Shown here: positions 55,785-64,000 of the stretch, in pieces
How the letters are laid out: the number at the start of each line of letters is the position of its first letter
Position numbering within the stretch: the first letter of the stretch is position 1
NCBI GenBank assembly: GCA_003008705.1
Contig: PDUO01000014.1
Location: 966,696 to 1,030,695, forward strand
From: Pezicula radicicola
Lineage: Eukaryota; Ascomycota; Leotiomycetes; Helotiales; Dermateaceae
DNA: 64,000 nt
Direction of reading: 5' to 3'
Position numbers and translations under genes: made by a program
The notes under the pieces: model-generated
The model's input: only the letters and a program-made list of their open reading frames with translations
Databases searched by the model: none
Told to the model about the DNA's origin: nothing

Positions 55785-56488
55785 AGCATGCACTTTGATA
55801 AATTTTGGGTGCAGGATACTTGAAGTATTCCTATGTTCCAGTTCGGAACAGTGCTTTTCGTTGGTATCGAGCTGTGGTTAGGGACCAACTGAACTACCGG
55901 ACCAGCACTCGGATACCAGTTTCCATCGACGATGCACGAGATGCAGAACCATGAAAGCGGTTGTGTCCGCTACAGCAAACGTCATAAATATAGGCGAATG
56001 CTGGGAAAGCTTGATTAGCGTCTTAGACCTAGAGGTTGCCAAGGGAAGGACGCGACGACCCGCGGCCCAGCTCCGAGTTGAGGAATGACCCGTACCTATT
56101 GGCCGATCCCGGGTTATAGTTGGCCGTAACAAGTGCTCGCTTGAAAATGGACATCGCTAAGGGAAAGGGAAAGATATCAAAGGCTACGAAGAAGCTATTA
56201 TGAAGAAGTAGTAATGTACTTTTAATTGTATAAAATATCAGCAACCTTTCTAAAATTCGCTATTGATCCATGCGATAACGAGCTGTGTAGATCAGATGGT
56301 CCATGATAAAGAAGCTCCCCCATTTTTGCAATGAGGTATCAAAATTGCACCATCCGACTTGCATGATCCAATGGAATACCCCACAATCATCCCCCCAAAG
56401 ATAAGCCTTTCAACCCAGCTATAAAAGCTTGGTACGAACTACTTTTCTCTTCATCATATGCTGCTACATATCCTAATCCTCCTCCAAA
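55785..56488. other. Intergenic
   Basis: 3' flank of the protease gene and promoter of the permease. A TATAAAAGC-like element at 56421-56429 lies about 60 bases before ATG 56489. No gene seen. Confidence 0.5.
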
Positions 56489-56822
56489 ATGCCATCTCCT
56501 GAAAACCCCGAGAAGAGTGATACCACCCTAAACACAGCTATCGACAAAACAGGTCTAGCCATCTCAACCTCCCATGAACTATCCGATAGTAATGGAAAGG
56601 AACATATACATTTCGTTCCGCGAACAGAAGCCGCTACCGAAAATCAAAATGCTATCTCCCAAGAATCTATCGCAGGCTATGATAGCGAGCGCATGCGTGC
56701 ACGAGCATCGTTAAGCTATGAAGAAGAACGGAAACTACTACATAGAATCGATTGGCATCTATTGCCATTATTATCCGTGATGTATATGTTGAAGAGTATC
56801 GATGCTTCCAATGTATGTAATT

Positions 56823-56855
<33 letters not shown>

Positions 56856-58770
56856 TAGTTGAAAAAGAATTCGCGTCGTCGCTTGATATAGATTAGCAGT
56901 GGCTTATTCTCAACTAACCTACCTACCTACCTTAGGTTTCCAATGCTAGAATTATGGATAGTGGAACCTCTCACAATATTCTTACACAGCTTCATGTTTC
57001 GTCTAATCAGTATAATTTCGTTACTACTATGTATTATGTAAGTCACTCACCTCTCACACTTAAATATTGTGTTAGCTCTGGTGGCTAGCTGGTTACTTAT
57101 AAGATTGAATACTAACGCCGTGGCCTGAAGATCCCATACATAATCGCAGAAGTACCATCTCAACTACTAGTAAAAAAAATATTACCATCACGTTGGCAAT
57201 CCCGAATAATGGTAATCAAAAACCCCTAACTCCTCCCTCTTCCCCTCCATACCCTTCCTTCGAACGAAACCCCTCTAAATCATAACTAAATCATAACACC
57301 AAATAGGTAACATGGGGAGCAGTACTATGTTGTCACGCAGCAGTAACAAACCTTCAAGGACTCTACATCGTTCGATTCTTCCTCGGATTATTCGAGGCTG
57401 GATTATGGCCTGCTATGTTACTTCAACTTTGTTATTGGTATCGTCCTGATGAGATGGCTAGGAGGATTGTTTATGTTACTATACTTGGGAATTTTAGTTC
57501 GGTTATTAGTGGGGTTCTTGCTTTTGCTTTTAATGGTGTCGTGGCTGGGGGGTTGTCGGGTTGGCAGTGGTATGTTTTGAATCTGTCCTTAGAAAAGGAA
57601 AGGAAAGGTGGTTGAGGTGGTTAAGTCTTTTATGCTAATGTTGAGACTTTGAAGGTTGATTCTCTCGGAAGGAATCTTTACGGTTTTACTTGGTATACTG
57701 GTATTCTTTGCCTTGCCAGATTGTAAGTTCCGTTCCTGAGAACCAAACCTTTACCTACCTATATTCCTATTCCTTCATTACAGTCAGATCTAATTCTATA
57801 CTTACGTTACAATACAATTTTAGTTCCACCACAAGCAAAATGGCTCACACCAAAAGAAAAAGCCTTCATCCAAGCTCGACTACCTAAAAACGCGCCTCTA
57901 GCCTCCGAAGCAAATTTCGACTTCAGAGAAGTCCTTATGATTCTGAAGAATAAACGTATCTGGTTATTTACAGGTTGTTGGGCTTTTTTCACAATCGGTA
58001 CTACGGGTCTTACCTTTTATCAACCGACAGTTATTGCAAATCTAGGGTTCACGTAAGTTTTCTCTCCTTTTCTCTTATCCTATTAACAACAACAATACTT
58101 TAACAAGGCCAAAGTTTACTTCAAGCTCTACTTTATACACTATGTACAAGTAAACAAAACACTAAAAAACCCCCCTCAAAAAAATAGTTCCATAGCCCGA
58201 GCCCAACTCCTCAACATCCCCCCAGCAATCCTCTCCTGCATCCTCTGCATCCTCTTCGGCCTAATATCCGAAACAGCCAAAATCCCCACCCCCTCAATCC
58301 CCCTCCTATTCATGATAATAATCCTAGCCTGCTACACAGTCCTCTACACATTCCCCTCCACCGGATCCGTCTACGCCGCAACAATAATAGCAAATGCCTT
58401 CGCCACAGCCTGGTATACAATGATGTGGCCCTGGCGTGTTCAAACGACTGAACGAGCTACCGGTTCCGCTTTCGCTATTGGGTTTGTTAATAGTTATGGG
58501 CAGATTGGTGGGGCGGTTGGTAGTCAGCTTTTTAATAGTAGGTTTGCTCCTAGGTATACGGTTAGTTTTGGGATTGCTATGGGGTTTATCGGGGGTGCTA
58601 TTTGCATGAATTTGATTACTTGGGCGTTTACGTGGGGGGTTGATGTTGAGACTAGGCGGTTGAAGAGGGTTAGGAGGGTGGCGGGGAGGAGGGGGGAGGC
58701 GGTTTTGGAGGATGTGGATATTCATGCTGGGGGGAGGGAGAAGGGTGAGAAGGGTGCTGGGGTGGTTTGA
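56489..58770 (+). CDS. MFS permease of the Dal5/anion:cation symporter family
   Basis: Seven exons: 56489-56812, 56936-57037, 57131-57211, 57307-57569, 57655-57722, 57824-58052, 58188-58770; 549 residues, frame closed. Resembles allantoate, vitamin and related organic-anion symporters. Landmarks: RIDWHLLPLLSVMYMLKSID at the first helix, IPYIIAEVPSQLLVKKILPS, then FFLGLFEAGLWPAMLLQLCY, and the central loop PPQAKWLTPKEKAF. The substrate cannot be told from sequence. Intron 1 contains a CT microsatellite. The codon composition flips inside the gene: the first part of the last exon uses almost only A/C-ending codons, the second almost only G/T-ending. The same flip occurs in exon 4. Confidence 0.92.
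56824..56849 (+). repeat. CT dinucleotide microsatellite in intron 1 of the permease
   Basis: Thirteen CT units starting twelve bases after the donor of the 123-nt intron 56813-56935. It may be length-polymorphic. Confidence 0.9.
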
Positions 58771-59798
58771 GAGTTTTGGGTGGACTATGTTAATGGAGTG
58801 ATGTGGTGGTGGCGTTAGTGGTGAGTAGAGTTAAGTGAGCAGTGAGGTGCAACTCTCTGACTGGCTTTTCAGTCTTGAAGCTTCTCTGATACGAAGCTAT
58901 TAAAGAGTTTTCAGGGCGGCGTGGGGTTCACATAATACCTTATACAACAGGGAATTCGATATCGGAATCTCGACATGAACATTTTCCATTTCCGTTATAA
59001 GTGAGCAAACCTAAGTCAGGCTAAGCGAATGAGTTCATCGAGGTAGCATGGGGCGAATTCTGGAAATTCAACTTCATCGTATACGAACACATGGCATCAA
59101 TTTGCTAGGCACTTATTCAACTTCTCTCTGCTGCAAGAAGTCGTCCTTAAATACGCACGATACTACTTTATAATAGCAGTCTACAGATAATTTTATATGG
59201 CTTCAAAATTGTTCCTATTATGTTGATGAGGTGACCCCTGTATCTAAGAGGCCTCTCGTTTGCATTGTGGCTTGCCGCGCCTTAAAAGATGAGGCTGTGA
59301 GGCCTCGCACATAGATAATTGGTAGATAATGTCTGCTGAGGCCACTCGCGCTAAGTTCGGCATGGGCTATAAGACTATTCCATCTCTCCTCCTCTTTTCT
59401 TTCAATAACAACTTTACGATTGCGACAATCAACAAGTCTTCTTTCTAGGGACAGGGCTTCGGGGGCTCTTCATTGCACAAACACAGAGGCCTGGGCCATC
59501 CGCCCAGGCGGCCAAAATTCCTTATACTTTTATCGCTGATCGCTCGCACTGAGCGTCCACCCTCTTCTCAGCAAGCGAGCAGAGCGCTCACTCCGCCCAA
59601 CGACCAATTTTAGGTCAAAATGACTGGCAACTAAGAAGCAATTGCGATTCCAAAAATGCCCACTTATCTCACACAAGTCAATTCGAGAACGAGTACCTCT
59701 TGATCCTCCAGTGTAGGAGCACCTCTCCAGCTTTTGACAGGTTTCCCCAGGATTTCGACAAAAATCTCGCAGGTCATGCCGCCTCATCACAACTGTAC
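58771..59798. other. Intergenic
   Basis: No supported gene. G/T-rich immediately after the permease stop, then mixed. A TTCTTTC-rich leader appears near 59390-59440, perhaps the transcript start of the C2H2 gene. Confidence 0.45.
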
Positions 59799-60451
59799 AT
59801 GGCGCAGTCCATTTCCTCTCCGCAAGATACCAACCGTTTCGCCCTGGAGCCACTAGATCAGAATGAGATTTTTCATCAAGGCCAGCACAGCGTTTCAATC
59901 TCGAGGACCATTTCAACCGAACTCTCCTCCTTTTCCAGCTCCTCAGATGGAGATAGCATCGCTTCTAGTGCCACAACAGAGCCCTCTTCTGCAAGTCCTT
60001 CTACGGCGCCTCAAAATTCTCCTTCCACTCATAATAATAATGTTCCTCAACCTCCATGGCAAGCATTATTCCGGTGCGCACAGTGTCCAAATCGTGCTCC
60101 TTTTAAAATGCGATCGCTACTCACGTAAGTATCAAAAACATACCCTGCAATTTCCTCGGATGCCAATTGAATATCCACAGCCGCCACGAAAAGACGCACT
60201 CAAAACCTTATGCCTGCCGTGCGCAGCAACATTGCGACTTTCGCTGTGCTGAACAACGGGATCGACTACGACACGAAGCAAGTCATAGGATACAAGCGCA
60301 GAGCGTAGCAGGATACTTCTGCCCTTGCGAATGCAACTGGAGTCTTACAGGAATCAAAGGTGGATTCGGAGTACGGGAGGACAATGCGAAGAGGCATATT
60401 CGAAGCAAACACGGCGGATCGAAAAAGGCACCAATACGAATTATCACTTGA
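59799..60451 (+). CDS. Small C2H2 zinc-finger protein
   Basis: Exons 59799-60124 and 60181-60451, 198 residues, intron of 56 nt. The intron splits the first finger; joining restores C-x2-C-x13-H-x3-H, from CAQCPNRAPF to RHEKTH. A second, less regular finger follows at YACRAQQHCDFRC...RHEASH, and a third at YFCPCECNW...RHIRSKHG. The N-terminal 90 residues are rich in S, P, Q and N, as in many fungal regulators. Zinc-coordinating fingers at the C-terminus suggest DNA binding and a nuclear location. ATG 59799 is the first in frame; the frame upstream lacks ATG. I cannot assign a named regulator. Confidence 0.75.
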
Positions 60452-61890
60452 GACAACTTTCAACTAAAAGGGGGTCCATTCTACGGAATCGCAATTATTT
60501 TTTTCGCGATGTCAGAGGAGATTTCGCACTTTGGTTTCGAAGTTGAAGGAGGAGCTTCGGGAACAGGGCTAGGATGGATGGGACGATCATGTCTACGTCA
60601 CTATGAGAAACTTACATGTCAATTGGCAGATGACTAGTGAGCTTTTCCCAATCCTTCTAACTTCTGTCCATCGACAACGCTCAAGAGACGAAGGAGCCTG
60701 AGACGATTTCAAATCAATTGCGCAGCAGTAAAGCACTTGTCAGGGATACATTTATCTTGACGTGTTGTCTCATTTGGGTTCTAATTCCCTCGAGAAACCA
60801 ACTAGTCCTTTCTTTTGTTTTATTTTTAGAAAATGTCGATCCTTTTATGGGCACCCCATATGAGCGAATAGTGGAGAGGACGTGGAAGATAGGGGCTTTG
60901 CTGCTACTCATTGGACATCGCGATATTCTGTTCGCCAGAAAACGAATCTCTTTTGTACCAAATTTCCTTTGAAAAGGCTTCTTGAAGTCCAAGGTCATAA
61001 AAAAAAAAGAAAAAGCAAGCTGCGAGCAGCCTCTAGAGACCGGAGGAAGTACTCGCAAACTTTCGAGATAGGGCCAAGCTAGCTTGGTGACCAGTTGTGA
61101 TAGAGAGATTTACTATGGATAAGATAAGATTTTGGATTTATGCTTGTATCACTTCATTTCTACCTTGCGTTTCTGGAAAATTGGGGCAGGGTGGAGGGGG
61201 TTGGCGCTATGGATATGGCAGGCGGCATGGATAGATGGCAGGTAAAGATACCCGTTGGCTGGTCTGGTAGCAACGGCCTGATGGAGGATTGTTTAGCTCT
61301 TTACAGATATTTTTTTTAGAATGTTTTTATTGACTCAAAACATCATCGCTTTGTATTTTGATCCTCTAGACATGTACTTCACCACAGTGCTGATGATGTC
61401 CAGCAAAGCGGTGATCTAAAGACTAAGATATCCTGCATCTACATTCAAGGTTTACAAAACCGTGTCATTTAACATAATCTATACTAATAAAAGTTAATTT
61501 TCTTATTAAAAATTAAAAATTTCTAATAAGATAAATAAGTAGACCTAAGTAGACTTAAGTTAAAGCTAAGCTAAACCTAAGCTACCCTAAGTAAAGGTAG
61601 TACAAGGTTATATAAGATAAATAGTTAGAAGGCATTAGAATTCTAATTATAAAACAAAAAGTCCTTAAATCTATACTACTCTACTAGGTATACAAGGCAC
61701 AGAATATCCCAACATAAATCCGAGACGGTTCAAATGATAAAATTAAGAGATGAGTATATCATTAATAAACATAACAAATCTCATAATACATCAAAAGACA
61801 TCATAAGCCAACACACTCCCAATCCCATTAAATCTCATCCCGCATCAATAGGACCAATAAATGGTAAAAACAAATCCCAAAATTCTCAAC
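60452..61890. other. Intergenic, AT-rich part with decamer repeat
   Basis: No supported gene. Frames at 60714-61082 on both strands are short and unmatched. 61460-61720 is AT-rich and includes the tandem decamer array listed separately. From 61735 the plus strand becomes A/C-rich. Confidence 0.5.
61537..61596 (+). repeat. Degenerate decamer tandem repeat
   Basis: About five units of 10-11 bases: AGACCTAAGT, AGACTTAAGT, TAAAGCTAAG, CTAAACCTAAG, CTACCCTAAG. They share a CTAAG core. There is a loose likeness to the telomeric CCCTAA unit but no exact array. Confidence 0.6.
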
Positions 61891-64000
61891 TTAAAAATGA
61901 CCATCCTCGGGAACAGTCAAGTAAGTACAAGAATTAGCACTACCACCTCCATCAACCCCAGCATAAGAAACAGTATTCCCCCACCAATTAACCTCAAACC
62001 CACTATATTGAACAGCAAAGAAGATAACAATAGCAGAAATAGCAATCCCGACTGCAAAAGCACTAGTAAGTACATAAGCATATCGTTGCCACCATGCTAG
62101 ATATCTTCTCTTGACGTAGTAGTTGACGAAGAAGCTGATTACGAGACATGGCCATTGGTAAGACCAATTGTAGGGGGAGAGCCAAAGGACTCCGGCGAAG
62201 AGGAGGGGGACGTGGACGTAGCGTATCCAGGATGTTGGGTATCGTTTTGTTAGGAAGTAGATGGGTATGGGGAGGAGTGCTCCGACTAGGAAACCCCATT
62301 CTAGGGGGTTATAGATTCCGCCTGAGCCGTACATTCGGCGTGGGCCGACGGCTCCCCAGATTACGGAAGCGGTGAAGAAGGTATGGGAGCCTGATGATTG
62401 TTAGTGTCATTTTTTTCTACGGAGTTTGGAAAGTGTGTTAGCTTGAGTTAACTCACCTGGGCATGTGAATGAGGCGCTCTGGTCTGAAGCGCAGATATTG
62501 GAGATGTTGGAGAGTTGCCAGTCGTTGACACCGATAGAGACCAAGGCGCCGATGATGGTAGCATAGACTTGAGCCATGAACATAGTGCGAGGAGGAACCT
62601 TCATATAATGGCCCAACTTCAAATCAGCAGCAAACTGCACAGCTTGAGCCGCAGCAATATATCCGTAAGATTTGAAGATCATGTTAGCGATAGGTTTGTT
62701 TTGTAGAGCATAACCGCCGACAAATTCTGCAAGTACATTGTTCGTTACTTCGATGTTGGTAACGGCCATGATCATACCGATGGGGACTTGGAGAGCGAAG
62801 CAGAGGAGAATTGCGAATACGATTCCCCAGATAGGCATTCCTGTGTCCCAAACCCTGCAAGCAACACAGGCGAGGGTGAAAGAGATTGCTAGTATCGAGA
62901 GATACCACCATTCTGGACACTCTCTGTAGTTTCGCATGAGCCTGTTGTGGACATCGTTGTACTCCTCACGTGCATTCTTCCATCTTATCGCTGACATAAA
63001 TCCGTTCTTGAGTTCCTTCCAGTGGTAAAGAGCAATGTAGGTTATTGTTGCGAGATATGTAGCAAAGAAAGCTGAGTACAATAGGGAATTCGTGGCTCCA
63101 AGATAGGGGAGACTGTAGGCTTCGTAGGCTGTTACGTTGAGAGTGAAGTCTGAGTTGAGAACTCTGGAGATATTGTATTCATTCCCAGTGTTATCCCAGA
63201 CATAATTGGTGTTGATGGGTAGATAGCCTGTGTTCCATACATTGCTAAAGTAGATAGCCGGTGCAAAAATGAACGCCACGATGGCCATACCGACTGCACT
63301 GTTCACTAGCGCAAACCAAGGCGTTATAATCGGATCGTATAGGTATGATGCAACGTTCCAATCGAAAGTCGTCCATGGGGAAAGCCCAAGGCCACATATG
63401 CTTCCGGTGATGATAGCCAACTTGACATTGTTCGGGGCGATCCAAGTAATCCAGTTGAAGTAGGACAATGCCGTAAAGAGGTACCCAGGAAACCACTTTG
63501 TGTGAGTTAGCTTTGCGCCTCTAACAAGCGCACGTAGTGGAATGGTTAAAAGGAAAATAAAGTGCTACAAAAATTCATCTTGCAAGTCTCCAAAACAGTT
63601 GAAGAATGGAATAGACGCTCGTGAGAGATTACTTACGAAGTAGACAAACATCCCAACAAAAGCAACCATGAAGAATCTATAACGAGAAATCTTCCATCCA
63701 TGGACGTCGAGATTTCCATTATCATTGTGAAGCGCCTTGTTAAGCGCAATCTGGGCAAGACCCTTTGGCCAAATCATCGACGAGGGATAGACCAAGAATC
63801 GTCGAGTCAGACCAGCACATCCATATCCGATAAGCTGAGTAGAGAGCGCAAGTAGGATCTGGAAACCAGCACTGTTTGCAAGTGTCTTCTCGCCGTAAAA
63901 CATATCAAGTTTGAGGACCTGGAAGATGTAGGTGACGTAGGCAGTTCCATTAGGACCTCCGTAAGCGACGTTGGACATGACAGTGATGAGGATATGCTCC
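61891..64000 (-). CDS. OPT-family oligopeptide transporter (5' end outside the window)
   Basis: Visible exons on the minus strand: 64000 (continues beyond) to 63637, 63495-62457, 62390-61891; introns 63496-63636 (141 nt) and 62391-62456 (66 nt). About 630 residues are present, so roughly the first 150-250 of a typical fungal OPT protein are missing. Proton-coupled uptake of small peptides across the plasma membrane. Family landmarks: PSSMIWPKGLAQIALNKALH, FFMVAFVGMFVYF joined to WFPGYLFTALSYFNWI, NIEVTNNVLAEFVGGYALQN, KSYGYIAAAQAVQFAADLKL followed by GHYMKVPPRTMF, and the late RMYGSGGIYNPLEWGFLVGA. A different acceptor for the first intron would add 30 residues that the family lacks. Codon composition flips inside the last exon. 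Confidence 0.93.

Noticed and set aside
63496..63605. Alternative shorter first visible intron in the OPT gene, adding about 30 residues
   Set aside because: The longer intron joins FVYF directly to WFPGYLF as the family expects and has a CTAAC branch site before the acceptor.
1..64000. CRISPR arrays, bacterial operons, prophage or plasmid features
   Set aside because: Nothing of the kind is seen; spliceosomal introns and fungal families show nuclear fungal DNA.

Overview
The window looks like nuclear DNA of a filamentous ascomycete (Pezizomycotina). Introns are short (about 50-140 nt, mostly GTAAGT-like donors and CTAAC-like branch sites). The gene families are typical of the group: Zn2Cys6 regulators, a HET-domain protein, a PTH11/fungal-rhodopsin-like membrane protein, MFS and OPT transporters, an FSH1-type hydrolase and a class II DAHP synthase. 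A Leotiomycete is my guess, not something I can prove. I rebuilt exon structures by hand from splice signals and checked each for reading-frame closure. Gene density is low: about 20 genes, two clear pseudogenes and several AT-rich, gene-poor tracts.

Layout. 1-4.7 kb: no convincing gene, then a pyrimidine-rich leader into a large unknown protein with three tandem C-terminal repeats (4756-7551). 8.5-15.6 kb: FSH1-family serine hydrolase, aldo-keto reductase, Zn2Cys6 regulator, class III aminotransferase. 16.2-24.1 kb: CCHC-knuckle/RGG protein, ankyrin pseudogene, an unrecognised LPxELRxxIY-type protein with a frame problem, and a Upc2-like Zn2Cys6 regulator. 25.9-32.2 kb: a GC-richer three-gene island (AsaB/CmcJ-like oxygenase, MFS drug transporter, D-2-hydroxyacid dehydrogenase) between AT-rich tracts, a possible small specialised-metabolism or detoxification unit. 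32.2-37 kb: gene desert. 37-43 kb: housekeeping block (DAHP synthase, HYPK-like protein, small basic protein, PTH11-like receptor). 44.3-47 kb: FAD-monooxygenase pseudogene next to a HET gene. 47-51.4 kb: AT-rich desert with a long inverted repeat. 51.4-64 kb: secreted tyrosinase, M50B-type metalloprotease, Dal5-type MFS permease, C2H2 zinc-finger protein, and an OPT oligopeptide transporter cut by the window edge.

The most striking signal is not a gene. At several points the + strand flips abruptly from A/C-rich to G/T-rich over a few tens of bases. In the last exon of the Dal5-type permease 73 of 77 codons before the flip end in A or C, and 96 of 98 codons after it end in G or T. The same left-to-right A/C to G/T jump occurs in genes on both strands, in a pseudogene and in non-coding DNA. 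It therefore looks like a strand-symmetric local mutation process, not codon selection.
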